This document shows, one piece after another, positions 20,560 to 33,094 of a stretch of DNA of 64,000 bases; positions within the stretch are counted from its first letter, which is position 1; the number at the start of each line of letters is the position of its first letter. Source of the DNA: Shinisaurus crocodilurus. Lineage: Eukaryota; Chordata; Lepidosauria; Squamata; Shinisauridae. Where the stretch lies: positions 79,726,524-79,790,523 of the forward strand of contig CM037877.1 of assembly GCA_021292165.1 (NCBI GenBank), given 5' to 3'. Below the pieces are notes generated by a model. It ran no database searches. It had not been told where the DNA came from and saw only the letters and a list, made by a program, of their open reading frames with translations. The position numbers and the translations under genes were made by a program.

Positions 20560-21640
20560 AGGGCAGTTGGTTGTAATGGCCTTGATCAGGGAAAGAGAGT
20601 CCCAGGCCCTGCTTGGTGAAACAGCAGCAGGTGGAGAAGGCATTGATAGCTGTTCACCTCACTGGCAGGACCATCTCGGATTACTTTGGTGCCCTAGCCT
20701 AGGCAGGGCGATATTTTGGTTCCCCACAGACAAACATGCTGTCACCCTCTCTTCTCTCTTGCCTGCCCTGGCAGCAGCTGCCACTACTGACTCCACCCCC
20801 CCTCTTTGCCTTCTTCCACCTGCAGCCACTGCCATCACCACCCACCTCCCTCCCACCAATGTTGCCTCCTCCACCTCTTCTCTTTTCCCTTTCCATTACC
20901 ATCATCACTTCCTCCTCTTCCTCCTCATCTCATCTCCACTTCTTTTCCCTTTCCCCATGCACCCCCATTGGCTACCAGGACCACCTCCTCTTCTGTTCTC
21001 CTCCTCTTCCCCTCCTGGCCACCAGATTGCCTCACTCACCATGAAGGTTCCTTCCTAGTGGGGCATTTTGGATGAGGTGCTGCTAGAGATTAACTGTGCT
21101 GCAGCAGCACAGGTGATCTCCAAGGCCACCTCACCCAGAATGCTTTGCTATGAGGAAGGACCCCTCATAGTGAAGCATTTGGGTCGAAGCAGGGTGGGCT
21201 CTGTTGAGAGCCTCGCCAGCCATCTTTCTGCTACAGAATTTGCCGTAGCGGGCAAGCAGCCAGCAGGGCTTCCCAAAGAGCTTACTTCACCCCATGCCTA
21301 GCTCTGAGGAGTTCTCAGAGTTAGGCATTAGATGGGTAGAACTCTGGATATCTGTGCTGGGCACTCTCCAGCAGGAGAGCACCTAGCGCAGCTCTCTGGA
21401 GCACCGGGCAGGCTGATGCCTCAGTCTGAGGAGCCCTCAGAGTTAGGGATTGGCCTGCTGCTTCAGGCACAGTTCTCCTGGATGCAGAGGGGTATGTAGC
21501 TATGTCTTCCAGCACCAGCTAGGAGGACCCAGAGTGCTGGTGCCACCGCCACCACCGCCACCTAGCCTCCCCCAGTGCCATGACTTGTAGAGGGTCATTT
21601 GCCACCCCCAGAATTTGGCACCCAAGGTGGTCAGGTCACC
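20560..21640. repeat. Unclassified long GC-rich repeat R2, copy 1
   Basis: Shares words in the same order with 49600-50130: GAGGA(G)TCCTCAGAGTTAGG-type units, CTCTGGAGAGCTGTGCC-type units and CAGCAGGGCTTCC. It contains pyrimidine-rich low-complexity sequence (20735-21040) that yields spurious proline-rich frames. Boundaries are uncertain. Confidence 0.5.
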
Positions 21641-23009
21641 CTGTTCACTCCCCCAAAGAAACAGCCCTGCTCATTGTGTTCTTCCTCTCCTCGGTTGCAA
21701 CTCTATGTGCAGTGTCTTTGGCTGAAGCTTCCATTAATGGTTGATTGCAACTTTAGGATAATTGTAATAGTCTGACAATATACTGGTTAGTGCCACAATG
21801 CCTAGAATTAGGCTTCAGTGCAGTTCGGCATCTCATCTCACTGGAGCATCCCATATGCAGTCATCTAAGCTTCTGGTCTTGAATCATTAGGGCTTCTTAC
21901 CAAGAGGCACTGCGGCATCAGCCATGCCAAGTCTCAGTTTATCTTCTGCAACGTATGCCTGAAGAGCTCGAATGAGCTCAATTTCATTTGAGCAATGGGA
22001 AATTGAGCTGCCCAACATGCAGTTATGCAAGTAAAGGACAGTTGCTTTTACTGTTTTGCCAAGTAAAAGCAACTGAATTTGACTCCTTAAAAACCTCCAA
22101 ACAAAGAGCTAGAGTTAAAGAGTCTTGTGGGGGAAAGTTTTCGGCATATGCCCAATTCTGGATAATGTTTTAAAATTCAGAGGAATGCTTAAGCACTAAG
22201 GTTTTATTTTCAGATTCCATGCAAAATAAATTTTCATAATTCTCTTAGATGTTGTCTGCACACATGTATTTCCCCCCCTTCGTTAACTGTTTTATTACCA
22301 TATTGAAATGCATCTGTTTCATATCTAGGGGACTTACGTAGATAAGAGATTCTCAAAGCCATGAAAGTAGACTTCTGACTTTTGAGGCATTAGCTTTGTG
22401 AAGAGATTTCTGCCCCAAGATGTTAGTGTGATACATTATAAGAGAAAAGCATGAAATACTTCAATAAAGAATTAGAATTGAATTGGAGCCTGAAGTGCAG
22501 CATGCAGATGGTACTGCTCTGTTGACCAGGAAAGAGCTGAAGGTCAGACTCCTAATATTTAAACCAGATTTGGAAAATCCCATTAGGGGTTGGCATTGTT
22601 GGGCATTTGCCAAGATCCTTGACTCAGGAGGGAGCCCATTTCTCCCCATGGAGCCCCAGCCCCCCCCCATCTCCTCTTCCTCCTCCTTGTTATTACTGCT
22701 TGTTTCCCTAAGCTATCTGAGCAAGTGAGCACTGACAAGGGTAAGAAGGAGCAGTAGCTAACATTTGCATTGCTTCCTGGGCAGCCATGTGGATTAGTCC
22801 CCAGGGGAAGACAGCAGTGAGGAGGAGCTTGGGCAGGACCACTCCTGGAAGAAGGCTCACTGATAGGCTCTTGCTCAAGGGGTCCCCCAAAACCTGAGTT
22901 AGAACTGGTGAATAAAGACACTTCATAATGCTTGCCAATCACTATAACCCTATTCCTTTTGGAGGCTGTAATCCTAAGTATACTTACTTGGAAATATTTA
23001 CTTGGAGTA
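21641..23009. other. No recognisable feature
   Basis: Unique-looking DNA; an imperfect MITE half-end (GGCTGTAATCCTAAGTATAC) near 22963. No exon-like frame. Confidence 0.4.
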
Positions 23010-23014
23010 CTGTA

Positions 23015-23090
23015 TGTATGTATGTATGTATTTATTACATTTCTATACCGTCCAATAGCCAAAGCTCTCTGGGTGGTTCACAACAGTAAT
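23015..23090 (-). mobile_element. LINE 3' tail fragment (family T1)
   Basis: (TATG)n then ATTTCTATACCGTCCAATAGCCAAAGCTCTCTGGGTGGTTCAC; this is the 3' UTR end of the 11075-11650 LINE type. Confidence 0.8.
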
Positions 23091-24716
23091 TATTAACAGG
23101 ATTGGGCAATGACATGTCTTGTTTAACTGAGGATTGAGTGCCTGCACATTCTCATCATCTGGCACTAAAATGCCATAATCACTCGTGCAAAGTAAACAAC
23201 ATGTGTACTATCCTAGGCTCTTTGATCTAAGTTACAGCCAATGTCTGACCATGCTTGGCCTGCAAGATCTTGCAAGATCAGCACCTGATGAAATCTAGCT
23301 GCAGGCCTTTGTCAAATTTGCTTTACCCATAGACAGTATGTATGTTGACTTAACTCCAACCAAAGGAAGTAAAAGACAGATGGATTCTCTCTCTGGCTTC
23401 TGTTCCTGGAGAAAATGAAATGGAATTTGCTGAGAACATGGATGTTTTCACCCCAATAATAAAATCTTACTCATATGCCATGTCTGGGGATGATATGAAG
23501 ATAAGATTTAGTTGCTATTGTTAAAAAAAAACAAAAAAACACCCACCAAACCCTGTAGGTATCAATTTATAAAATGGATTAAAAAAAACCCAAACCCTGC
23601 TGATCCATTTATAGAAAATTTACAAAAAGCCAATTAGCGTCCTCCCAGCTAAAATGTCACAAAATAGTGAACAAGCTTTCCAGTTCTCCAGAAGTCTTCT
23701 TCAGGCTAGGTGTTCAGCAAGACAAGAACAGATAGAGGGAAGAGGCTGGGCATGAGTTTGAAGAATCTCCAAAGTCTGCCGTTTGTAACAGTGGTAAGGT
23801 AGAATGTAGGAGGTACTATGCAGTTAAGCACTGGCTTTTAAATGGTCAAAACCCATATTTGAAATCCAGTGGACGAGTGGACAAAAATACTTTAACCAGC
23901 AGCAATGTTGAAATGCAAACCTAACAGCATTTTAATCATGATCGTTAAGGTGTATTTTTTGCACCTGGAAACAGGTGCAGGAATGCAAGCATCTTAAGTT
24001 AATGATGCTGTATCAAACTGTTTTCTTCACTACAAGCACAAATGAATTCAAGATTCTGAACAGGTGTTTGAATGTCGTCCAATAGACAGGAACACATCAA
24101 ATAAGTCTGGTTTAAGGTCATTGCATGTTTTATGTATTCAGACATAGGTGTCACAGAGACCAGGAATGTGAAAGAACCTTACCTTCCCCTCAATTTTGGG
24201 AATGCCACCGGTGGAATACATGGGATAAGAATTGCACAGATACACCCATCCCGAATGTCTATTGGGATTACAGGTACACCTTATTTTGTCATCATTAAGC
24301 ATACAGTCGTGTAGGATAAGCACAGGGCATCTTCAACACATAGGAGTGAAATCCAAATAAAGGCAGTTTGTTTTATTATTATTATTATCTTTAATCATCA
24401 CAGCCAATGCTCATAGCTACCTGCTAGGAATTACTTTGTATGAACAATGGACATGATCCAGCCAATGTTTGTTCCACTGGCTTTGATGAGAGGTGTAAGA
24501 ATGTGCTTAATTTTCTATCACTCAGATTGAATGGTTAGTTCTAACATGGCAGTTTAAAATGCCTTCTCTTTCCTGTTGCAGATCTCTGCTCAGTTGTGCT
24601 GGAGATTTCAACAGTGGAGGAGATTGCCTCATTGGGGATGAACAACTGTGACTTCTTGGGCTACAAACCTCTTGACTAAGATGACTGCTGTGGCTCTGAC
24701 CCTACACATTTATTTA
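23091..24716. other. No recognisable feature
   Basis: Unique-looking DNA. Repeated A-rich interruptions near 23520-23620; a short (ATT)n at about 24375-24388. Confidence 0.4.
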
Positions 24717-24806
24717 CAGCACAATCCTATGCATGTTTACTCAGAAGTAAGTTCAACTGTGTTCAGTGGGGTTTACTCCCTAGTAAGCATGTCTAGGATC
24801 ATGCCT
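24717..24806. mobile_element. Decayed Harbinger-like MITE
   Basis: Left CAGCACAATCCTATGCATGT and right GCATGTCTAGGATCATGCC are imperfect inverted repeats. TTA flanks both sides (24714-24716 and 24807-24809). The arms contain TACTCAGAAGTAAGTT and its degenerate complement. Confidence 0.6.
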
Positions 24807-25829
24807 TTAGTCCCACCAATGTGTGGAGTACTTTACATAATCAGGGAGATGGTGTGAGGCATTATTTATGCTCTAGTCAAAGTGTGTGGTGGCATGCAAG
24901 GATCGGACTGGGACCACAGTCCTATCCTGAGTGAATATGTTGAGAAATTGTCCATAATAATCCTGTTTCACCCAATATGCATGCACACACATTGCTTAAT
25001 CTTCTTTTCCGTAGACTAAACAAACCCGGGTTCTGAAGTCTTTCCTCATGTGATGTGCTGCCTTCAAGGCATTATGTGTCATCATGCTCTGGTGAAATTG
25101 ATGTTGGGTGGCAAGGATAGAGCTGGGAGTGACTTTACAGTAGTTCTGTACAGCAGGGGAGGAATCCCTCCTTCTTCCATCTGCCATGCTTACCTTTCAG
25201 TACACGCTCTGCTCCACTGCCATTCCACAGTTGCAGGAAGAGATATATCATCTGAAGAAGCAGAGACAAATATTTGATTTGGATGATTACCCTGCAGGTG
25301 TCTCATCATCACCATAGTGCAGAGATTACTAATTATTTCCCCTCAATTTGTGTACATTCTGCAGTAAATACATATATAGGATGGCACAGATCATTAAGAT
25401 TCTTATACATGTGGGCAAAGCCACTCATGCAGAATTTCTCATTCAATCAAGGTGAACTCTGGAGGACAGCCAAGATCACCTTCTGGATCTCTTAAGATGG
25501 GCTTTGATTAAGATCAGGTTATAACTGTGAAAGGAACAAATCCACAGATTTCTTCAAACCCACTGAAAAATGTTTAGAATATTGACATTTATTAGTCATA
25601 CTGGTAGTTCTAGTTCGTGTCCTTCGATGCCACCTGTCATGAGGCTTTTTGTCTATAAAAATCTAACCAGGCCAGATGGTATCACGATGATGCTGTATTC
25701 TTTCCTTTCCTCCATTCACTTATGAGTCATAAGGGGAGAAAGAGAGTTGGATTGTGGAGTACTGGCATTGATATTTGCCACTGCCAATAGGGGGAGCACC
25801 TATCTACATTTTTTATATTCCCTCTAGAC

Positions 25830-25949
25830 CAGAGGTTGTGGCCCTCCAGACATTTTGGCCCACAACTCCCATTATCCCTCACCATTGGCTATGCTGGCTC
25901 GGGCTGCATAGGCCAAAACATCTGGAGGGCCACAACAGGTTGCCCACTG
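25830..25949. mobile_element. hAT-type foldback MITE
   Basis: Left CAGAGGTTGTGGCCCTCCAG and right CTGGAGGGCCACAACAGGTT...CCACTG pair as inverted arms. Inner arms are CATTTTGGCCCACAACTCCC and GGCCAAAACATCTGG. The target duplication is not preserved. Same family as 59716-59851. Confidence 0.8.
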
Positions 25950-25989
25950 CTGTTCTAACTCTAGCTTAATAATCATTGTCATCGTTATC

Positions 25990-26230
25990 ATTTATATAAT
26001 GCTTCTTTATTGTGTTCAAAGTGCTTCACATATGTTTTCTTGTTGTAATCCTTACTGCAACCTGTAAGGTAGGCCAGTATGATCAGACCCATACTGCAAA
26101 TGGGGAACTGAGGCTGAGCTGGTGGCTTGCCTAAACCCTCCTAGTGAGATAATAGCAGGCATGAGATTCAGACCAGGGATGTCTCCTGATTCATAGCTCA
26201 GTTTCTTAGCACAACACTATACCAGTTATG
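25990..26230 (-). mobile_element. MIR-like CORE-SINE
   Basis: Reverse complement follows the MIR pattern. Plus-strand order is AGTGCTTCACATATGTTTTC, AATCCTTACTGCAACCTGTA, GCAAATGGGGAACTGAGGCT and CCAGTTATGCTGC near the head. Similar copy at 55125-55290. Old and diverged. Confidence 0.65.
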
Positions 26231-26324
26231 CTGCACCAGCTGCAGGAGATCTTGCTCATGCTTTGGATTTCCAACTGCCACCTTCCAACGATGTCACCTA
26301 ACTAGGTTTCTGGCCAAAGGAAAT

Positions 26325-26500
26325 TGGAGGCTGGTGGCTTCTTTGTCAGTGGGGTTTCTTATCCACTCTGGATCGTTCTCTGAACTTTAAAGGAGCTACC
26401 CTATCCCCAAAATAGGTTCAGCACCATGGATCTTGCCTTTAAAGTTCAGAGTAAAATCCAAAGTGGATAAATAGCCCCAATGACATTGGAGCCACCAGCC
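26325..26500. mobile_element. hAT-type foldback MITE (family F), uninterrupted
   Basis: Long imperfect palindrome: TTGGAGGCTGGTGGCT, GTCAGTGGGG, TATCCACTCTGGAT, CTGAACTTTAAAG against the complement ending AGCCACCAGCCTCCAGA. The spacer is AAAATAGG. The same arms flank a LINE insertion at 39186-39792. Confidence 0.8.
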
Positions 26501-29500
26501 TCCAGAACACTGAAATCTAAAATTCTTAGCATCCATATTTCTCCAATACAGTGGAAACTTCCTCCTTTATAGGAAGGAAGGCCTTTTGATCTCTTCCTGC
26601 ACTTCCTCTCTCAGTTTCATGCCCATTTTATGTCCATTATTTCTTCCAGGGCCAATTTCCAGATAACAAGCAGCATATCCAGAAACTCTGGGTCCAACCA
26701 AGGAGTGACTAGACCACTTATCTCACCAGCAACAGGAGATGTAGAGTGCAGAGAGATGTAAAGCAGAGCCAAGCTAATCCCTATTTTAAAAGTTTCAACT
26801 TGACATTGTCACATAATTTATATTTATTCATGTTTATTTCTATGCATAGGGTATACTGAGTAGAAACGTATTACTTTCCAGCAAGCTTACATTATTGCAA
26901 AACTAAAATATTGTGAAAGTTTCCAATTTACATTATTGCACAACTTACATTTATATTTCCACTACATTCACCAGAAAACCAGGGAAATTGTGTATTTTTA
27001 CATACCCCCTTTAAAAAGAGATGCTCACCATTCATGGGACCCCTGAAGTCCAATTCAATGGCAGGTGAAGTGATCACACTCTGCTATTCAGTGTGAACAG
27101 CAGTTTTATTCTCTTGGGGAGGGGGGGAGAGGGAACCCTACAGCATAATAACAGATTGTGTGATTATTATTCCCTTACTTATAATTAAGCTGTTACAACA
27201 TAGACACATTACTGCTTTCTAATGTCACCAACAGGAACCTCTTTGCTTTGAATGGAAAGTGACTCACTCCAGCAATTAGAAAAAGTTCCCTCCACAATTC
27301 TATAGTGAGACCTCCCGTGAGCTCAGATCAGATTATTTGAGTGGTATCAGCATTACAAGATAACCTATGGTTACTTTCCAGCAGCCCATGGAATATCTAG
27401 AAATTACATGCTCAGTCAATCAGCACTTGAACACATTGTCAAGAAAAGACACGAAAGCATTTACCGCGCAGTATAGTGCCTAGAAGCCCCGAAGAGGAGC
27501 AATAGCAGGTTTTCCATCTGCTCGGAAAGAAGAACCACAGAATATGGGGGAATCAAGCAAGTAACACCAACAACCAGAGATGTTAAATCAGGGTTTGGAG
27601 AAGAACAGCACATTCTGATACACCAGAGACTTGGTCCTTTTGTTCAGGATGATAATTTTGACTTCTTGAGTTGATAATATGCTGTACATGTACAGAGTTG
27701 TGCTCTTTGTTAGCATTTAAGAGCTGCTCTTTGTTAGCATTTAAGGGCATGTTATGATCGCTCTAATTTTGGGATTTGGCTTTAAATTTGGGGTGCCAAA
27801 ATGAGTGGGCTGCTTCAGCACCATTCAGCTGACAGGAAGGGACCAGTACAGGGCTGGTATGTGTGCCAAGTCCCGCCTATCGACTTCCTGCAATGACCAC
27901 ACAGATGTCTCAGGTGGGCAAGATAATTGCTACCACATCCAATTGGGAGAGCAAGGAGCTGAAACGTAGAGAAGCCTTCAGCCTCCTCCTTCTATTGCTT
28001 GAACATCCTGTGTTTGCATCTCTCTATGTCACTTTATTTGGGACATTTTGCTGAATAAAGTTTGCAGAGTCGCAGGGAATTTCATATCTAAAGCCATGCC
28101 ACTTGAATGAAATCAGATATATGTTTTACTGGAAACTTTTGTTCAGCTCTGCTACATACTTATGCTCATTCAAATGCAGTAGCAACAATGAAAAGGAGGG
28201 TGTCCTGCATCCCTGAAAACCCAAACTGAATGCGTTCATTCAGTGTAACAACAGGGAGGGAGCGGGGAGAGAGAGAGAGAGAGAGGGAGAGGGAGAGAGG
28301 GAGAGAGAACACACACAGATCTAGAAAGCTGGGCTCAGGCAATCAAACCATTACAATTTCAGTCATGCTTTGAAGGAAATTTGTAGAGCCTGCCTAATTT
28401 TGGGGAAAGATGGCTCTTCCCACCCGTTCACTCTATCCAATAGCTCTTCTGCACTCAATTAACTAAGGACAACTGATCATTCTGAAACTGTATCTGTTTC
28501 TTTTCATAAAGCAGAGGCTGTTGACAGCTGACATGATCGTACACACCACTGCTGGCCGAGGCACTCTGTTGTCATCTTGGCTGCACGGCTGCCAAGAGAG
28601 AGAGGCCAGTAATCTCCTCTGACTCATCTGTCCCCCTTTCCCTCTGTTCTGTCACTGTGCCTCCAGCAGACTGTCTTTTGTCACTGCTGCCACTGGGAAC
28701 GTTGAAAGGCAAGGGCCTCCTTGCCATTGGTTGGCTGCCATTCTCCACGCATGCACAATTGATTTGATGTTTGGACACCAAACAAATGCTTGCACTCACC
28801 AAGATGACATAATCCTGGACAAAAGGAGATGGTGGTTGTGCTAAAGGGAAGGGATGTGTGGAGGGAGGAGGACAGTGGCAGGGTGTTAATTAAAAAAACA
28901 GAAAAACAATGAGCTGTCTGTTTGAAATACAAATACATAGGCTGAGATATTCAGCAGGCAGAGGGTTCAAGAATGATAAGCTCTTCCGTTACGGCTACAG
29001 TGGGTGTTGGCTTCGCATGTTCTGATGACGTTGTCAGTGGTATTGAATTTCTAAAATGAGAGGTATTGGCTCCCATGCTTTGCTGGAAGCCGCAACCGTT
29101 GGCCTAGATCCCCCTGTTATCTGTGAAACCCCACATGCCGGTAGGGCTGACTCATTTATTCTATGTGGTCATCTGTACATGCTTGGATGCATCTCTTCTT
29201 TTCCAGGGCTGGGCCCCAACCTTGAAAGAGAGGTTCTGGAGCTGAGTCATGGCTCAGATGAATCCTGATTGTGGATCTGCCCCTTTGCAGGCCTTTTCAA
29301 GTAGGCTAATTTAATGGTAGGAATATTTAGCAGAAAACGAAAACTGATGGTTGGGAGGAGATAGGCACAAGCTAATCTAATTAGAGAGGGTTTTTTTTTT
29401 TTTTCATATATGAAAATCAGTTCAGATCAGATGAGACAGTGCCTCAGGGACTACAGTCTGCATTTCACTATTTTCTCTGGCTTGTGCTGATCTCATTTAG

Positions 29501-29690
29501 CAGTGTGTTAATTTAGCAAGGGAAGGTACAAGCCTCCCATTCTGTTCCCTTCCGCTCTGCTGCTCAGGGATGTTGCCAAAGGGTAACAGGCATGGGCCAA
29601 ATATTTCCTGCCCCTCCTTCTTTATCTACACCACCAACAGGCATTGCCAGCTTTGTTAGAAATGGCAGAATCATCGTATTTATTTATTTA
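26501..29690. other. Mostly unique DNA, low repeat content
   Basis: No mobile element recognised except simple sequence. A 24-bp tandem duplication (CTCTTTGTTAGCATTTAAG) lies at about 27702-27745 and a GA-rich run at 28262-28310. About 27300-27480 is free of repeats and may be conserved, but there is no test here. Short frames show no domains. Confidence 0.4.
28262..28310. repeat. (GA)n-rich tract
   Basis: Interrupted GAGA and GGGAGA runs. Confidence 0.9.
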
Positions 29691-29825
29691 TTTATTTAAA
29701 ATCATATAGCCTGCCCTAGCTGAAAGGCTGTGAACAGGTAACAGTTCATTAAAACACACTGAACCTCACCCCACCATATAAGAGAATAAAATCAAATTGA
29801 GCAGCTTAATACATACCCAGTATTA
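29675..29825 (-). mobile_element. LINE 3' tail fragment
   Basis: (TATT)n followed by AGCCTGCCCTAGCTGAAAGG and AACAGTTCATTAAAACACAC, the layout of other reversed LINE tails here (23015, 34289, 60450). Confidence 0.5.
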
Positions 29826-29891
29826 AAAAAAAACAAAAAAAAACCACACCAACCCTGAATTAGCTTAAGCCCCTTCTTCCAAAGGACAGCC

Positions 29892-29922
<31 letters not shown>

Positions 29923-29923
29923 T
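29892..29923. repeat. (ATT)n microsatellite
   Basis: About ten units. Confidence 0.95.
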
Positions 29924-30439
29924 TGAGAGATGGTTACATTGGTGAACTCCACATGAGTGACCTGCGACTATTCCAGCTGTCCAAACGTGGCACACGAATG
30001 ATCTTAAGAGAGCTATCGAAGAGAGTTCCCAACACTTTATATATTACATGTATCACAATGGTTGGTGGCTTAGATCCCAAACAGATCATTCCAATGTTGT
30101 GGCTATTGTTGGACAGAGCGCTCCAGTGTGGTAGAAAAGTGGTACTGCAGGGGCCACATGCACTCCAACAAACCAGGGAGAATACAGGCGAATTCCACAA
30201 ACCCTGGCATCATCTGGCATCGTCATCAGGGGGTTCCAGTCTTGCTCACAACTGGCTTTGTTCAAGTTCACCTTGTGCAAAAGCAAAGGAGCCTATTAGC
30301 CCCAGAGGAGAATGGGGTGGGCGAGATGCAAAGAGACAGAAGGAGAGAGAGAGAAAGAGAAGGGGGGGGGGGAAATGAGTGCAAATCCAAATGTCGATTT
30401 GTAGACATAGTGAGGAGAGCCTGCTGGCTGACAGGCTGA

Positions 30440-30830
30440 TTTATTGGATTCTTCCAGTTAATCACTGCCGGCCTGTGGCCAAACGGATCTCCAGCAAAGC
30501 TGAAAGGCAGCCGAGGGAAACAGGCTTATAAGCATAAAGCCGCATAATGGTGTTCAATGAAGTGTGAGACTTTTAGTTCAGTCTCACTGAGCCGGCCGCA
30601 CCGCCGGAATGTCAAAGAGGGATTGTGGGTGGAAAAATTATGGATTTAAACTGCTAGCTGTAAATGAGGTCAATATGTCTGGTTCATAAACAGTCCGAGC
30701 CTATTCCAAGAATGCAGTGAGGAGGAAAATTAGCGTGAAGCCAACGCTGTAGACAAACCTCATTGAGATATAATTGCGGCTATAAATACAAGCGAAAAGC
30801 TTACCGAGTGCAATAAAATACAGACATGCT
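30440..30830. other. Candidate conserved non-coding element
   Basis: No transposon signature, no simple repeat, balanced composition and several CpGs (GAGCCGGCCGCACCGCCGG near 30590). It ends in TTGAGATATAATTGCGGCTA and AATACAAGCGAAAAGCTTAC. There is no long frame. The texture resembles developmental enhancers of gene deserts; only cross-species alignment could establish this. Confidence 0.35.
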
Positions 30831-31374
30831 TTTTTATCTCTCTCTCTCTCTCCCCCCAGCTATTCCTCCTCCTTTGAATCTATGCATTTGTTAAATGTTG
30901 TGCATCTATAATGCTCCTTCCTACCCCACCACCACAACTCCCTACCACGTTTCTCCCTCTTGTGACACCCAGTGTTGAAATTAATTGAGTGTTCTTGATC
31001 TCCCATTCCATTTTATTCAGCTGGGATTGGAAAAAATCAAAAGAGCACATCTAAAGCATTTTCTTCCCCTTTGCTTTTCCATTTGAATCAAGTTGAAATG
31101 TGTTTTTTTTTCCCCAGTCCTTTTTTTTTAAAGCACCACATCTTTCTTTACATATAATTAAAAAAGTAGAAAGTCTTTTTTTTTTTTTTAAACTGATACA
31201 TCTGTTAGATCATTTGAATCTCAATATAATGAGATGACATCAAAGACAAGGGCTGGTTCCTATAGAGTGCCTTTTTTGTGTGTGAGTTACCTCATCTTTG
31301 CTCATGAAAGATTGATTTTAAATTAAGATGATGTTTCCTGTTTTTAATGAAAGACATCCTTTCCCCCCCCTCCA

Positions 31375-31650
31375 ATCAACTGAAGTCTATTATTACTGTT
31401 TGTTATACCCTGAGCTGCAAAGGACTGGGGGGTGCAGCAGCAGACGCTAGCAACTTGATTCACTCAGAATCCAATACAGTAATAAATTAAAGACTAATCG
31501 CTGTGGTCAGGTGGTATTTCCCCCTAAAGTCAATTGATTTAAACGGCAGTAATTTGGCTAGTAAGGCTAGTCCTGTTTAAATTAAACCCATTAATATAAT
31601 AGCACTGGTGTTGGAAGGAATCCATCTGGTAGCAGAACCTTTCCCGGTCA
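31375..31650. other. Candidate conserved non-coding element
   Basis: Repeat-free and rich in TAAT/ATTA words: AATACAGTAATAAATTAAAG, ACTAATCGCTGTGGTCAGG (a RUNX-like TGTGGT), AGTCAATTGATTTAAACGGC, AAATTAAACCCATTAATATA. No frame. Enhancer role is inferred. Confidence 0.35.
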
Positions 31651-32499
31651 GCGGTTTAATAACTGGATGGGGATACCCTGTAAAGACAGCATCCAAATAA
31701 ACTGGAACTGATGATTACAGCCAGGATTGAGAGAGACAAAGAAAAAAACATACGATATTGAAAGGAAGGTAACAATATATCTCTCCTTGTTCAGACGCGA
31801 GCTGTACACAAATGCCCTCTCAAAATCCTCCACCCTATTTGTGGGCAGAGAAATTGGCGGTGGGGGGGGGGACACAGCTTCCCCAAATTTCTCCACGGGG
31901 AGGAGGAATTCTCCAGCTGTTTTTCACTGTAGCACTCAGCCTTGGCAGGGGCTGTAACACAGCTTATTTCTCCTTTCCTAGGTTTTCCTTTTCTTTTCAG
32001 GGCAAGGTTTGTGCTGCCACTGCAAGCAGCAACAGCACGGCCCCCACTTCACATCCTCCACAATCTCCTGTGCCTAGCCTCGTTCCAGGGCATTGTGGGG
32101 AAGAGAGGGAAGGTGGCCACCATACAAAATTAACTGAAGTGCAGGGAGCCGAGGAGGCTACAGGCTGCCAGAGACACTATTGCACAGCACTTGCCAGGAC
32201 AGTCGCACACATTCCTCGGCCACCTCATACGTAAGGCAAGTACAAGAACCCCGAACCCAGCCCATGCAAATTTCTCCAAAAAATTATTCTCCTTTGAATT
32301 TCTATTTGAAGGCAATTTCTTTTCTATCAAATTGAATGAGAACGGTTGGGGGGGGGGGGAGTGGGAGAAATTTTTGGCACAGCACTAGTTCAGACCAAGC
32401 AACACCTGTCTTGAAATCTATATGTTAGTGACCCATCCATTTTCACATCCAACACCAACTTCTTGTCATTTCCTTTGAGGTTCTCAACCTTGCCCAACC

Positions 32500-32503
<4 letters not shown>

Positions 32504-32533
<30 letters not shown>
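32504..32533. repeat. (TA)n microsatellite
   Basis: About 15 units. Confidence 0.95.
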
Positions 32534-32536
<3 letters not shown>

Positions 32537-32696
32537 TATTATTTCCCTGCTGATGGCCTTTGCTACCACCTTTCACCACTGCAAAGGTCTCATGCTTTTT
32601 TCAACCTCTCTGCTCTTCTTTTTTTTGCCCTCTGTGCTTGATTTCCTTTCTGAATGAATTATGGCCATAGGTGGTAGGAGGTGGAGGGATAGATCA

Positions 32697-33094
32697 GGAT
32701 GGGTGAGAATTTCGTTTCAGTTGAGTTTTTATAAGAATTTGCCAAAATCCACAAATTTCTTCGTATTTGGGACAAAAAGAACTTGAGATTTTTTTAAAAA
32801 AAATCAGTTGTGGGAGAAACCGAACTGACACATTAGTCTATCAAGGGCCAGGGGCTTTGAGTGCTTAGCTCTTGAAAGTCTGGGTTTGAATCCCCGTGTA
32901 CAACCATGTTTGTGGTGCTGAATTAGCGTTGCTGCCACAGGCTCCACATCTTTAACAGCTATATGGCAGGCATGTACATCATGGTCCTTTCCATGCTGGG
33001 AATAACTATCTGTTGAATTTGGCTGGTGCAGATGGCTGAGAACCTCATTGAAATGGGTGAGATTTCATTTCAGATTTGCCCACCCCTAGGGGTA
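32697..33094. mobile_element. AGGGATG-ended element with tRNA-like core
   Basis: Left AGGATGGGTGAGAATTTCGT and right CAGATTTGCCCACCCCTA. The interior matches 57024-57690: GAACTTGAGATTT, GAGTGCTTAGCTC, GTCTGGGTTTGAATCCCCGT, GGCAGGCATGTAC. Non-coding multicopy element. The target duplication is unclear. Confidence 0.65.

Noticed and set aside
20567..21075. 163-codon plus-strand frame and overlapping Pro/Ser-rich frames
   Set aside because: Pyrimidine-rich low-complexity sequence within repeat R2; several frames open at once, none with a domain.
29923..30439. Two overlapping plus-strand frames of 151 and 103 codons
   Set aside because: They run into a GA/GGGG low-complexity tract, share bases in different frames, and show no recognisable domain.
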